DNA of 64,000 nucleotides from Arenicola marina. Taxonomy: Eukaryota > Annelida > Polychaeta > Arenicolidae. Shown one piece after another: positions 34,439 to 47,046 of the stretch. How positions within the stretch are numbered: position 1 is the first letter of the stretch; each line of letters starts with the position of its first letter. The notes beneath the pieces were generated by a model. The model ran no database searches and had not been told where the DNA came from. It worked only from the letters and a program-made list of their open reading frames with translations. A program made the position numbers and the translations under genes. Where the stretch lies: contig CAXHSH010000579.1 in NCBI GenBank assembly GCA_964019135.1, forward strand, positions 1 to 64,000, in the 5' to 3' direction.

Positions 34439-34949
34439 TTTTTTGCCGGTATCTTTGTAGTTTTTTAGGGGAAAACAATCGTAATAATCCGATGAGCCGC
34501 AAACAATTATTAGCCTGATGCGTAGGATGTCCGAGCGTTTGAAATGGTGACGCATCCTCCTGCTCGGTCCGTGGCTAATGATGATTCAAGAGAGAATAAC
34601 ACTTGCGGCTCTTGCGATTGGGAATGGCCGCGGCTCACTTAATATTGAAGGTACAGAGCTGGGACCGGTTTCAAACGACGGGGAAAGGTAAAATGTAGCG
34701 ATCAGGATTGCTATTGGTTAAGTGGGTCGAGAATTTACGGCGCTAGAGGTTGATGTAACGGACCACCCCTTTTCATCCCATTACAAATGATTAGTGCACG
34801 GCGAAATCTCACAGGCCCGCGATGGTTTGGGTATCGACGTTTGCTGAAGGGGTGCCACGTTTCTTATACAAATGCGTGCGGCGGCTGCTTATCATGTCAG
34901 TTGAACGTGTCCATGTCATTTTGTAAGTCGAAGGTGGCGTTCATACCAC

Positions 34950-35069
34950 ATCTACGGCCATACCACGTTGAAAGCACCGGTTCTCGTCCGATCACCGAAG
35001 TTAAGCAACGTCGGGCCCGGTTACTACTTGGATGGGTGACCGCCTGGGAATACCGGGTGCTGTAGAATT
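34950..35069 (+). rRNA. 5S: 5S rRNA gene, unit 55 (type I, G75C)
   Basis: Helix II canonical; G75C is in loop E, a conserved element contacted by TFIIIA. The base at -3 is C (catacca), unique. T7 terminator. Confidence 0.96.
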
Positions 35070-35579
35070 TTTTTGCCGGTATCTTTGTTGCTTTTTAGGG
35101 GAAAACAATCGTAATAATCCGATGAGCCGCAAACAGTTATTAGCCTGATGCGTAGGATGTCAGGGCGTTTGAAATGGTGACGCATCCTCCTGCTCGGTCC
35201 GTGGCTAATGATGATACAAGGGAGAAAAACACTTGCGGCTCTTGCGATTGGGAATGGCCGCGGCTCACTTAATATTGAAGGTACAGAGCTGGGACCGGTT
35301 TCCAACGACGGGGAAAGGTAAAATGTAGCGATAAGGATTGCTATTGGTTAAGTGGGTCGAGAATTTACGGCGCTAGAGGTTGATGTAACGGACCACCCCT
35401 TTTCATCCCATTACAAATGATTAGTGCACGGCGAAATCTCACAGGCCCGCGATGGTTTGAGTATCGACGTTTGCTGAAGGGGTGCCACGTTTCTTATACA
35501 AATGCGTGCGGCGGCTGCTTATCATGTCAGTTGAACGTGTCCATGTCATTTTGTAAGTCGAAGGTTGCGTTCATACGAC

Positions 35580-35699
35580 ATCTACGGCCATACCAGGTTG
35601 AAAGCACCGGTTCTCGTCCGATCACCGAAGTTAAGCAACGTCGGGCCCGGTTAGTACTTGGATGGGTGACCGCCTGGGAATACCGGGTGCTGTAGATTT
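35580..35699 (+). rRNA. 5S: 5S rRNA gene, unit 56 (type III, A118T)
   Basis: Terminal helix I pair restored, T9 run, gttgcg upstream as in unit 26, but with the normal CCCCTTTTC tract. Confidence 0.97.
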
Positions 35700-36210
35700 T
35701 TTTTTGCCGGTATCTTTGTTGTTTTTTAGGGGAAAACAATCGTAATAATCCGATGAGCCGCAAACAGTTATTAGCCTGATGCGTAGGATGTCAGAGCGTT
35801 TGAAATGGTGACGCATCCTCCTGCTCGGTCCGTGGCTAATGATGATTCAAGGAAGAAAAACACTTGCTGCTCTGGCGATTGGGAATGGCCGCGGCTCACT
35901 TAATATTGAAGGTACAGAGCTGGAACCGGTTTCAAACGACGGGGAAAGGTAACATGTAGCGATAAGGATTGCTATTGGTTAAGTGGGTCGAGAATTTACG
36001 GCGCTAGATGTTGCTGTAACGGACCACCCCTTTTCATCCCGTTACAAATGATTAGAGCACGGCGAAATCTCACAGGCCCGCGATGGTTTGGGTATCGACG
36101 TTTGCTGAAGGGGTGCCACGTTTCTTATACAAATGCGTGCGGCGGCTGCTTATCATGTCAGTTGAACGTGTCCATGTCATTTTGTAAGTCGAAGGTGGCG
36201 TTCATACGAC

Positions 36211-36330
36211 ATCTACGGCCATACCACGTTGAAAGCACCGGTTCTCGTCCGATCACCGAAGTTAAGCAACGTCGGGCCCGGTTCGTACTTGGATGGGTGA
36301 CCGCCTGGGAATACCGGGTGCTGTAGAATT
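36211..36330 (+). rRNA. 5S: 5S rRNA gene, unit 57 (type I, A74C)
   Basis: Helix II canonical; A74C falls in loop E. The spacer has gattagagcac. T7 terminator. Confidence 0.96.
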
Positions 36331-36840
36331 TTTTTGCCGGTATCTTTGTTGCTTTTTAGGGGAAAACAATCGTAATAATCCGATGAGCCGCAAACAGTTA
36401 TTAGCCTGATGCGTAGGATGTCATGGCGTTTGAAATGGTGACGCATCCTCCTGCTCGGTCCGTGGCTAATGATGATACAAGGGAGAAAAACACTTGCGGC
36501 TCTTGCGATTGGGAATGGCCGCGGCTCACTTAATATTGAAGGTACAGAGCTGGGACCGGTTTCAAACGACGGGGAAAGGTAAAATGTAGCGATAAGGATT
36601 GCTATTGGTTAAGTGGGTCGAGAATTTACGGCGCTAGAGGTTGATGTAACGGACCACCCCTTTTCATCCCGTTACAAATGATTAGTGCACGGCGAAATCT
36701 CACAGGCCCGCGATGGTTTGGGTATCGACGTTTGCTGAAGGGGTGCCACGTTTCTTATACAAATGCGTGCGGCGGCTGCTTATCATGTCAGTTGAACGTG
36801 TCCATGTCATTTTGTAAGTCGAAGGTGGCGTTTATACGAC

Positions 36841-36960
36841 ATCTACGGCCATACCAGGTTGAAAGCACCGGTTCTCGTCCGATCACCGAAGTTAAGCAAC
36901 GTCGGGCCCGGTTAGTACTTGGATGAGTGAACGCCTGGGAATACCGGGTGCTGTAGAATT
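36841..36960 (+). rRNA. 5S: 5S rRNA gene, unit 58 (type III, G86A, C91A)
   Basis: Three defects: G17-G61 clash, and both partners of the loop D closing pair changed to A, leaving A86 opposite A91, so the second change does not compensate. Box C has two changes. T7 terminator. Strong candidate pseudogene. Confidence 0.95.
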
Positions 36961-37470
36961 TTTTTGCCGGTATCTTTGTTGCTTTTTAGGGGAAAACAAT
37001 CGTAATAATCCGATGAGCCGCAAACAGTTATTAGCCTGATGCGTAGGATGTCAGAGCGTTTGAAATGGTGACGCATCCTCCTGCTCGGTCCGTGGCTAAT
37101 GATGATTCAAGGGAGAAAAACACTTGCGGCTCTTGCGATTGGGAATGGCCGCGGCTCACTTAATATTGAAGGTACAGAGCTGGGACCGGTTTCAAACGAC
37201 GGGGAAAGGTAAAATGTAACGATAAGGATTGCTATTGGTTAAGTGGGTCGAGAATTTACGGCGCTAGAGGTTGCTGTAACGGACCACCCCTTTTCATCCC
37301 GTTACAAATGATTAGTGCACGGCGAAATCTCACAGGCCCGCGATGGTTTGGGTATCGACGTTTGCTGAAGGGGTGCCACGTTTCTTATACAAATGCGTGC
37401 GGCGGCTGCTTATCATGTCAGTTGAACGTGTCCATGTCATTTTGTAAGTCGAAGGTGGCGTTCATACGAC

Positions 37471-37590
37471 ATCTACGGCCATACCAGATTGAAAGCACCG
37501 GTTCTCGTCCGATCACCGAAGTTAAGCAACGTCGGGCCCGGTTAGTACTTGGATGGGTGACCGCCTGGGAATACCGGGTGCTGTAGATTT
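37471..37590 (+). rRNA. 5S: 5S rRNA gene, unit 59 (type IV, A118T)
   Basis: Two helix II mismatches combined with the T118/T9 3' end usually found on type III, which suggests a crossover within the gene. Confidence 0.97.
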
Positions 37591-38101
37591 TTTTTTGCCG
37601 GTATCTTTGTTGTTTTTTAGGGGAAAACAATCGTAATAATCCGATGAGCCGCAAACAGTTATTAGCCTGATGCGTAGGATGTCAGAGCGTTTGAAATGGT
37701 GACGCATCCTCCTGCTCGGTCCGTGGCTATTGATGATTCAAGGAAGAAAAACACTTGCGGCTCTTGCGATTGGGAATGGCCGCGGCTCACTTAATATTGA
37801 AGGTACAGAGCTGGAACCGGTTTCAAACGACGGGGAAAGGTAACATGTAGCGATAAGGATTGCTACTGGTTAAGTGGGTCGAGAATTTACGGCGCTAGAT
37901 GTTGCTGTAACGGACCACCCCTTTTCATCCCGTTACAAATGATTAGTGCACGGCGAAATCTCACAGGCCCGCGATGGTTTGGGTATCGACGTTTGCTGAA
38001 GGGGTGCCACGTTTCTTATACAAATGCGTGCGGCGGCTGCTTATCATGTCAGTTGAACGTGTCCATGTCATTTTGTAAGTCGAAGGTGGCGTTCATACGA
38101 C

Positions 38102-38221
38102 ATCTACGGCCATACCAGATTGAAAGCACCGGTTCTCGTCCGATCACCGAAGTTAAGCAACGTCGGGCCCGGTTAGTACTTGGATGGGTGACCGCCTGGG
38201 AATACCGGGTGCTGTAGAATT
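38102..38221 (+). rRNA. 5S: 5S rRNA gene, unit 60 (type IV)
   Basis: Two helix II mismatches. T5-C-T terminator. The spacer has gctactgg. Confidence 0.97.
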
Positions 38222-38731
38222 TTTCTGCCGGTATCTTTGTTGCTTTTTAGGGGAAAACAATCGTAATAATCCGATGAGCCGCAAACAGTTATTAGCCTGA
38301 TGCGTAGGATGTCAGAGCGTTTGAAATGGTGACGCGTCCTCCTGCTCGGTCCGTGGCTAATGATGATTCAAGGGAGAAAAACAATTGCGGCTCTTGCGAT
38401 TGGGAATGGCCGCGGCTCACTTAATATTGAAGGTACAGAGCTGGGACCGGTTTCAAACGACGGGGAAAGGTAAAATGTAGCGATAAGGATTGCTATTAGT
38501 TAAGTGGGTCGAGAATTTACGGCGCTAGAGGTTGATGTAACGGACCACCCCTTTTCATCCCGTTACAAATGATTAGTGCACGGCGAAATCTCACAGGCCC
38601 GCGATGGTTTGGGTATCGACGTTTGCTGAAGGGGTGCCACGTTTCTTATACAAATGCGTGCGGCGGCTGCTTATCATGTCAGTTGAACGTGTCCATGTCA
38701 TTTTGTAAGTCGAAGGTTGCGTTCATACGAC

Positions 38732-38851
38732 ATCTACGGCCATACCAGGTTGAAAGCACCGGTTCTCGTCCGATCACCGAAGTTAAGCAACGTCGGGCCC
38801 GGTTAGTACTTGGATGGGTGACCGCCTGGGAATACCGGGTGCTGTAGATTT
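38732..38851 (+). rRNA. 5S: 5S rRNA gene, unit 61 (type III, A118T)
   Basis: T9 terminator, gttgcg upstream. The spacer has acaattgcgg and ctattagtt. Confidence 0.97.
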
Positions 38852-39362
38852 TTTTTTGCCGGTATCTTTGTTGTTTTTTAGGGGAAAACAATCGTAATAA
38901 TCCGATGAGCCGCAAACAGTTATTAGCCTGATGCGTAGGATGTCAGAGCGTTTGAAATGGTGACGCATCCTCCTGCTCGGTCCGTGGCTATTGATGATTC
39001 AAGGAAGAAAAACACTTGCGGCTCTTGCGATTGGGAATGGCCGCGGCTCACTTAATATTGAAGGTACAGAGCTGGAACCGGTTTCAAACGACGGGGAAAG
39101 GTAACATGTAGCGATAAGGATTGCTATTGGTTAAGTGGGTCGAGAATTTACGGCGCTAGATGTTGCTGTAACGGACCACCCCTTTTCATCCCGTTACAAA
39201 TGATTAGTGCACGGCGAAATCTCACAGGCCCGCGATGGTTTGGGTATCGACGTTTGCTGAAGGGGTGCCACGTTTCTTATACAAATGCGTGCGGCGGCTG
39301 CTTATCATGTCAGTTGAACGTGTCCATGTCATTTTGTAAGTCGAAGGTGGCGTTCATATGAC

Positions 39363-39482
39363 ATCTACGGCCATACCACGTTGAAAGCACCGGTTCTCGT
39401 CCGATCACCGAAGTTAAGCAACGTCGGGCCCGGTTAGTACTTGGATGGGTGACCGCCTGGGAATACCGGGTGCTGTAGAATT
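39363..39482 (+). rRNA. 5S: 5S rRNA gene, unit 62 (type I)
   Basis: Canonical RNA; T at -4. T7 terminator. Confidence 0.97.
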
Positions 39483-39992
39483 TTTTTGCCGGTATCTTTG
39501 TTGCTTTTTAGGGGAAAACAATCGTAATAATCCGATGAGCCGCAAACAGTTATTAGCCTGATGCGTAGGATGTCATGGCGTTTGAAATGGTGACGCATCC
39601 TCCTGCTCGGTCCGTGGCTAATGATGATACAAGGGAGAAAAACACTTGCGGCTCTTGCGATTGGGAATGGCCGCGGCTCACTTAATATTGAAGGTACAGA
39701 GCTGGGACCGGTTTCAAACGACGGGGAAAGGTAAAATGTAGCGATAAGGATTGCTATTGGTTAAGTGGGTCGAGAATTTACGGCGCTAGAGGTTGATGTA
39801 ACGGACCACCCCTTTTCATCCCGTTACAAATGATTAGTGCACGGCGAAATCTCACAGGCCCGCGATGGTTTGGGTATCGACGTTTGCTGAAGGGGTGCCA
39901 CGTTTCTTATACAAATGCGTGCGGCGGCTGCTTATCATGTCAGTTGAACGTGTCCATGTCATTTTGTAAGTCGAAGGTGGCGTTTATACGAC

Positions 39993-40112
39993 ATCTACGG
40001 CCATACCAGGTTGAAAGCACCGGTTCTCGTCCGATCACCGAAGTTAAGCAACGTCGGGCCCGGTTAGTACTTGGATGAGTGAACGCCTGGGAATACCGGG
40101 TGCTGTAGAATT
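39993..40112 (+). rRNA. 5S: 5S rRNA gene, unit 63 (type III, G86A, C91A)
   Basis: Duplicate of unit 58, with the A86-A91 mismatch. T7 terminator. Candidate pseudogene. Confidence 0.95.
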
Positions 40113-40622
40113 TTTTTGCCGGTATCTTTGTTGCTTTTTAGGGGAAAACAATCGTAATAATCCGATGAGCCGCAAACAGTTATTAGCCTGATGCGTAGGA
40201 TGTCAGAGCGTTTGAAATGGTGACGCATCCTCCTGCTCGGTCCGTGGCTAATGATGATTCAAGGGAGAAAAACACTTGCGGCTCTTGCGATTGGGAATGG
40301 CCGCGGCTCACTTAATATTGAAGGTACAGAGCTGGGACCGGTTTCAAACGACGGGGAAAGGTAAAATGTAACGATAAGGATTGCTATTGGTTAAGTGGGT
40401 CGAGAATTTACGGCGCTAGAGGTTGCTGTAACGGACCACCCCTTTTCATCCCGTTACAAATGATTAGTGCACGGCGAAATCTCACAGGCCCGCGATGGTT
40501 TGGGTATCGACGTGTGCTGAAGGGGTGCCACGTTTCTTATACAAATGCGTGCGGCGGCTGCTTATCATGTCAGTTGAACGTGTCCATGTCATTTTGTAAG
40601 TCGAAGGTGGCGTTCATACGAC

Positions 40623-40742
40623 ATCTACGGCCATACCAGATTGAAAGCACCGGTTCTCGTCCGATCACCGAAGTTAAGCAACGTCGGGCCCGGTTAGTAC
40701 TTGGATGGGTGACCGCCTGGGAATACCGGGTGCTGTAGATTT
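40623..40742 (+). rRNA. 5S: 5S rRNA gene, unit 64 (type IV, A118T)
   Basis: Duplicate of unit 59. T9 terminator. The spacer has cgtgtgctg for cgtttgctg. Confidence 0.97.
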
Positions 40743-41253
40743 TTTTTTGCCGGTATCTTTGTTGTTTTTTAGGGGAAAACAATCGTAATAATCCGATGAG
40801 CCGCAAACAGTTATTAGCCTGATGCGTAGGATGTCAGAGCGTTTGAAATGGTGACGCATCCTCCTGCTCGGTCCGTGGCTATTGATGATTCAAGGAAGAA
40901 AAACACTTGCGGCTCTTGCGATTGGGAATGGCCGCGGCTCACTTAATATTGAAGGTACAGAGCTGGAACCGGTTTCAAACGACGGGGAAAGGTAACATGT
41001 AGCGATAAGGATTGCTACTGGTTAAGTGGGTCGAGAATTTACGGCGCTAGATGTTGCTGTAACGGACCACCCCTTTTCATCCCGTTACAAATGATTAGTG
41101 CACGGCGAAATCTCACAGGCCCGCGATGGTTTGGGTATCGACGTTTGCTGAAGGGGTGCCACGTTTCTTATACAAATGCGTGCGGCGGCTGCTTATCATG
41201 TCAGTTGAACGTGTCCATGTCATTTTGTAAGTCGAAGGTGGCGTTCATACGAC

Positions 41254-41373
41254 ATCTACGGCCATACCAGATTGAAAGCACCGGTTCTCGTCCGATCACC
41301 GAAGTTAAGCAACGTCGGGCCCGGTTAGTACTTGGATGGGTGACCGCCTGGGAATACCGGGTGCTGTAGAATT
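41254..41373 (+). rRNA. 5S: 5S rRNA gene, unit 65 (type IV)
   Basis: Duplicate of unit 60, including gctactgg. T5-C-T terminator. Confidence 0.97.
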
Positions 41374-41883
41374 TTTCTGCCGGTATCTTTGTTGCTTTTT
41401 AGGGGAAAACAATCGTAATAATCCGATGAGCCGCAAACAGTTATTAGCCTGATGCGTAGGATGTCAGAGCGTTTGAAATGGTGACGCGTCCTCCTGCTCG
41501 GTCCGTGGCTAATGATGATTCAAGGGAGAAAAACAATTGCGGCTCTTGCGATTGGGAATGGCCGCGGCTCACTTAATATTGAAGGTACAGAGCTGGGACC
41601 GGTTTCAAACGACGGGGAAAGGTAAAATGTAGCGATAAGGATTGCTATTAGTTAAGTGGGTCGAGAATTTACGGCGCTAGAGGTTGATGTAACGGACCAC
41701 CCCTTTTCATCCCGTTACAAATGATTAGTGCACGGCGAAATCTCACAGGCCCGCGATGGTTTGGGTATCGACGTTTGCTGAAGGGGTGCCACGTTTCTTA
41801 TACAAATGCGTGCGGCGGCTGCTTATCATGTCAGTTGAACGTGTCCATGTCATTTTGTAAGTCGAAGGTTGCGTTCATACGAC

Positions 41884-42003
41884 ATCTACGGCCATACCAG
41901 GTTGAAAGCACCGGTTCTCGTCCGATCACCGAAGTTAAGCAACGTCGGGCCCGGTTAGTACTTGGATGGGTGACCGCCTGGGAATACCGGGTGCTGTAGA
42001 TTT
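41884..42003 (+). rRNA. 5S: 5S rRNA gene, unit 66 (type III, A118T)
   Basis: Duplicate of unit 61, including ctattagtt. T9 terminator. Confidence 0.97.
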
Positions 42004-42514
42004 TTTTTTGCCGGTATCTTTGTTGTTTTTTAGGGGAAAACAATCGTAATAATCCGATGAGCCGCAAACAGTTATTAGCCTGATGCGTAGGATGTCAGAG
42101 CGTTTGAAATGGTGACGCATCCTCCTGCTCGGTCCGTGGCTATTGATGATTCAAGGAAGAAAAACACTTGCGGCTCTTGCGATTGGGAATGGCCGCGGCT
42201 CACTTAATATTGAAGGTACAGAGCTGGAACCGGTTTCAAACGACGGGGAAAGGTAACATGTAGCGATAAGGATTGCTATTGGTTAAGTGGGTCGAGAATT
42301 TACGGCGCTAGATGTTGCTGTAACGGACCACCCCTTTTCATCCCGTTACAAATGATTAGTGCACGGCGAAATCTCACAGGCCCGCGATGGTTTGGGTATC
42401 GACGTTTGCTGAAGGGGTGCCACGTTTCTTATACAAATGCGTGCGGCGGCTGCTTATCATGTCAGTTGAACGTGTCCATGTCATTTTGTAAGTCGAAGGT
42501 GGCGTTCATATGAC

Positions 42515-42634
42515 ATCTACGGCCATACCACGTTGAAAGCACCGGTTCTCGTCCGATCACCGAAGTTAAGCAACGTCGGGCCCGGTTAGTACTTGGATGG
42601 GTGACCGCCTGGGAATACCGGGTGCTGTAGAATT
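42515..42634 (+). rRNA. 5S: 5S rRNA gene, unit 67 (type I)
   Basis: Canonical RNA; T at -4. T7 terminator. Confidence 0.97.
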
Positions 42635-43144
42635 TTTTTGCCGGTATCTTTGTTGCTTTTTAGGGGAAAACAATCGTAATAATCCGATGAGCCGCAAACA
42701 GTTATTAGCCTGATGCGTAGGATGTCATGGCGTTTGAAATGGTGACGCATCCTCCTGCTCGGTCCGTGGCTAATGATGATACAAGGGAGAAAAACACTTG
42801 CGGCTCTTGCGATTGGGAATGGCCGCGGCTCACTTAATATTGAAGGTACAGAGCTGGGACCGGTTTCAAACGACGGGGAAAGGTAAAATGTAGCGATAAG
42901 AATTGCTATTGGTTAAGTGGGTCGAGAATTTACGGCGCTAGAGGTTGATGTAACGGACCACCCCTTTTCATCCCGTTACAAATGATTAGTGCACGGCGAA
43001 ATCTCACAGGCCCGCGATGGTTTGGGTATCGACGTTTGCTGAAGGGGTGCCACGTTTCTTATACAAATGCGTGCGGCGGCTGTTTATCATGTCAGTTGAA
43101 CGTGTCCATGTCATTTTGTAAGTCGAAGGTGGCGTTCATACGAC

Positions 43145-43264
43145 ATCTACGGCCATACCAGATTGAAAGCACCGGTTCTCGTCCGATCACCGAAGTTAAG
43201 CAACGTCGGGCCCGGTTAGCACTTGGATGGGTGACCGCCTGGGAATACCGGGTGCTGTAGAATT
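43145..43264 (+). rRNA. 5S: 5S rRNA gene, unit 68 (type IV, T76C)
   Basis: Two helix II mismatches and T76C in loop E. T5-C-T terminator. The spacer has ggctgtttatc. Confidence 0.96.
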
Positions 43265-43774
43265 TTTCTGCCGGTATCTTTGTTGTTTTTTAGGGGAAAA
43301 CAATCGTAATAATCCGATGAGCCGCAAACAATTATTAGCCTGATGCGTAGGATGTCAGAGCGTTTGAAATGGTGACGCGTCCTCCTGCTCGGTCCGTGGC
43401 TAATGATGATTCAAGGGAGAAAAACACTTGCGGCTCTTGCGATTGGGAATGGCCGCGGCTCACTTAATATTGAAGGTACAGAGCTGGGACCGGTTTCAAA
43501 CGACGGGGAAAGGTAAAATGTAGCGATAAGGATTGCTATTGGTTAAGTGGTTCGAGAATTTACGGCGCTAGAGGTTGCTGTAACGGACCACCCCTTTTCA
43601 TCCCGTTACAAATGATTAGTGCACGGCGAAATCTCACAGGCCCGCGATGGTTTGGGTATCGACGTTTGCTGAAGGGGTGCCACGTTTCTTATACAAATGC
43701 GTGCGGCGGCTGCTTATCATGTCAGTTGAACGTGTCCATGTCATTTTGTAAGTCGAAGGTGGCGTTCATACAAC

Positions 43775-43894
43775 ATCTACGGCCATACTACGTTGAAAGC
43801 ACCGGTTCCCGTCCGATCACCGAAGTTAAGCAACGTCGGGCCCGGTTAGTACTTGGATGGGTGACCGCCTGGGAATACCGGGTGCTGTAGAATT
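43775..43894 (+). rRNA. 5S: 5S rRNA gene, unit 69 (type II)
   Basis: Helix II complete, C35. A at -3 (catacaac). T8 terminator. Confidence 0.97.
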
Positions 43895-44405
43895 TTTTTT
43901 GCCGGTATCTTTGTTGTTTTTTAGGGGAAAACAATCGTAATAATCCGATGAGCCGCAAACAATTATTAGCCTGATGCGTAGGATGTCCGAGCGTTTGAAA
44001 TGGTGACGCATCCTCCTGCTCGGTCCGTGGCTAATGATGATTCAAGGAAGAAAAACACTTGCGGCTCTTGCGATTGGGAATGGCCGCGGCTCACTTAATA
44101 TTGAAGGTACAGAGCTGGGACCGGTTTCAAACGACGGGGAAAGGTAAAATGTAGCGATAAGGATTGCTATTGGTTAAGTGGGTCGAGAATTTACGGCGCT
44201 AGAGGTTGATGTAACGGACCACCCCTTTTCATCCCGTTACAAATGATTAGTGCACGGCGAAATCTCACAGGCCCGCGATGGTTTGGGTATCGACGTTTGC
44301 TGAAGGGGTGCCACGTTTCTTATACAAATGCATGCGGCGGCTGCTTATCATGTCAGTTGAACGTGTCCATGTCATTTTGTAAGTCGAAGGTGGCGTTTAT
44401 ACGAC

Positions 44406-44525
44406 ATCTACGGCCATACCAGGTTGAAAGCACCGGTTCTCGTCCGATCACCGAAGTTAAGCAACGTCGGGCCCGGTTAGTACTTGGATGGGTGAACGCC
44501 TGGGAATACCGGGTGCTGTAGAATT
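44406..44525 (+). rRNA. 5S: 5S rRNA gene, unit 70 (type III, C91A)
   Basis: Helix II clash and loss of the loop D closing pair. T5-C-T terminator. The spacer has tgcatgcgg. Confidence 0.96.
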
Positions 44526-45035
44526 TTTCTGCCGGTATCTTTGTTGCTTTTTAGGGGAAAACAATCGTAATAATCCGATGAGCCGCAAACAATTATTAGC
44601 CTGATGCGTAGGATGTCAGAGCGTTTGAAATGGTGACGCGTCCTTCTGCTCGGTCCGTGGCTAATGATGATTCAAGGGAGAAAAACACTTGCGGCTCTTG
44701 CGATTGAGAATGGCCGCGGCTCACTTAATATTGAAGGTACAGAGCTGGGACCGGTTTCAAACGACGGGGAAAGGTAAAATGTAGCGAAAAGGATTGCTAT
44801 TGGTTAAGTGGGTCGAGAATTTACGGCGCTAGAGGTTGCTGTAACGGACCACCCCTTTTCATCCCGTTACAAATGATTAGTGCACGGCGAAATCTCACAG
44901 GCCCGCGATTTTTTGGGTATCGACGTTTGCTGAAGGGGTGCCAAGTTTCTTATACAAATGCGTGCGGCGGCTGCTTATCATGTCAGTTGAACGTGTCCAT
45001 GTCATTTTGTAAGTCGAAGGTGGCGTTCATACGAC

Positions 45036-45155
45036 ATCTACGGCCATACCAGATTGAAAGCACCGGTTCTCGTCCGATCACCGAAGTTAAGCAACGTCGG
45101 GCCCGGTTAGTACTTGGATGGGTGACCGCCTGGGAATACCGGGTGCTGTAGAATT
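45036..45155 (+). rRNA. 5S: 5S rRNA gene, unit 71 (type IV)
   Basis: Two helix II mismatches. T7 terminator. The spacer is of the gattttttggg kind of unit 38, with ccaagtttc. Confidence 0.97.
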
Positions 45156-45665
45156 TTTTTGCCGGTATCTTTGTTGTTTTTTAGGGGAAAACAATCGTAA
45201 TAATCCGATGAGCCGCAAACAATTATTAGCCTGATGCGTAGGATGTCAGAGCGTTTGAAATGGTGACGCACCCTCCTGCTCGGTCCGTGGCTAATGATGA
45301 TTCAAGGGAGAAAAACACTTGCGGCTCTTGCGATTGGGAATGGCCGCGGCTCACATAATATTGAAGGTACAGAGCTGGGACCGGTTTCAAACGACGGGGA
45401 AAGGTAAAGTGTAGCGATAAGGATTGCTATTGGTTAAGTGGGTCGAGAATTTACGGCGCTAGAGTTTGCTGTAACGGACCACCCCTTTTCATCCCGTTAC
45501 AAATGATTAGTGCACGGCGAAATCTCACAGGCCCGCGATGGTTTGAGTATCGACGTTTGCTGAAGGGGTGCCACGTTTCTTATACAAATGCGTGCGGCGG
45601 CTGCTTATCATGTCAGTTGAACGTGTCCATGTCATTTTGTAAGTCGAAGGTGGCGTTCATACAAC

Positions 45666-45785
45666 ATCTACGGCCATACCAGGTTGAAAGCACCGGTTCT
45701 CGTCCGATCACCGAAGTTAAGCAACGTCGGGCCCGGTTAGTACTTGGATGGGTGACCGCCTGGGAATACCGGGTGCTGTAGAATT
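45666..45785 (+). rRNA. 5S: 5S rRNA gene, unit 72 (type III)
   Basis: G17-G61 clash. A at -3. T5-C-T terminator on a spacer background (cataatattg) that otherwise has T7. Confidence 0.97.
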
Positions 45786-46295
45786 TTTCTGCCGGTATCT
45801 TTGTTGTTTTTTAGGGGAAAACAATCGTAATAATCCTATGAGCCGCAAGCAATTATTAGCCTGATGCGTAGGATGTCAGAGCGTTTGAAATGGTGACGCA
45901 TCCTCCTGCTCGGTCCGTGGCTAATGATGATTCAAGGGAGAAAAACACTTGCGGCTCTTGCGATTGGGAATGGCCGCGGCTCACATAATATTGAAGGTAC
46001 AGAGCTGGGACCAGTTTCAAACGACGGGGAAAGGTAAAGTGTAGCGATAAGGATTGCTATTGGTTAAGTGGGTCGAGAATTTCCGGCGCTAGAGGTTGCT
46101 GTAACGGACCACCCCTTTTCATCCCGTTACAAATGATTAGTGCACGGCGAAATCTCACAGGCCCGCGATGGTGTGAGTATCGACGTTTGCTGAAGGGGTG
46201 CCACGTTTCTTATACAAATGCGTGCGGCGGCTGCTTATCATGTCAGTTGAACGTGTCCATGTCATTTTGTAAGTCGAAGGTTGCGTTCATACGAC

Positions 46296-46415
46296 ATCTA
46301 CGGCCATACCAGGTTGAAAGCACCGGTTCTCGTCCGATCACCGAAGTTAAGCAACGTCGGGCCCGGTTAGTACTTGGATGGGTGACCGCCTGGGAATACC
46401 GGGTGCTGTAGATTT
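46296..46415 (+). rRNA. 5S: 5S rRNA gene, unit 73 (type III, A118T)
   Basis: T9 terminator and gttgcg, but behind a tttccgg, gtgtgag spacer: a junction between the unit 4 kind and the unit 66 kind. Confidence 0.97.
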
Positions 46416-46926
46416 TTTTTTGCCGGTATCTTTGTTGTTTTTTAGGGGAAAACAATCGTAATAATCCGATGAGCCGCAAACAGTTATTAGCCTGATGCGT
46501 AGGATGTCAGAGCGTTTGAAATGGTGACGCATCCTCCTGCTCGGTCCGTGGCTATTGATGATTCAAGGAAGAAAAACACTTGCGGCTCTTGCGATTGGGA
46601 ATGGCCGCGGCTCACTTAATATTGAAGGTACAGAGCTGGAACCGGTTTCAAACGACGGGGAAAGGTAACATGTAGCGATAAGGATTGCTATTGGTTAAGT
46701 GGGTCGAGAATTTACGGCGCTAGATGTTGCTGTAACGGACCACCCCTTTTCATCCCGTTACAAATGATTAGTGCACGGCGAAATCTCACAGGCCCGCGAT
46801 GGTTTGGGTATCGACGTTTGCTGAAGGGGTGCCACGTTTCTTATACAAATGCGTGCGGCGGCTGCTTATCATGTCAGTTGAACGTGTCCATGTCATTTTG
46901 TAAGTCGAAGGTGGCGTTCATATGAC

Positions 46927-47046
46927 ATCTACGGCCATACCACGTTGAAAGCACCGGTTCTCGTCCGATCACCGAAGTTAAGCAACGTCGGGCCCGGTTA
47001 GTACTTGGATGGGTGACCGCCTGGGAATACCGGGTGCTGTAGAATT
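46927..47046 (+). rRNA. 5S: 5S rRNA gene, unit 74 (type I)
   Basis: Duplicate of unit 67 (offset 4412). Canonical RNA; T at -4. T7 terminator. Confidence 0.97.

Larger units (their letters stand above)
36286..42899 (+). repeat. Five-unit block with period 3152
   Basis: Units 58-62 and 63-67 repeat at offset 3152. About 36286-39748 matches 39438-42899. The left end is set by A74C in unit 57 and not in 62. Shared marks include G86A with C91A (58/63), gtaacgataagg (59/64), gctactgg (60/65) and ctattagtt (61/66). Confidence 0.85.
33414..44462 (+). repeat. 11-kb segment, first copy (second at 52324-64000)
   Basis: Units 53-70 correspond in order and private marks to units 83-92 plus 94-101. The offset is 18910 bp up to unit 87, 18909 after the G lost there, and 19538 after unit 93, an extra unit in the second copy. 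Marks shared include G75C (55/85), A74C (57/87), G86A with C91A (58/88) and the first T76C (68/99). Confidence 0.85.
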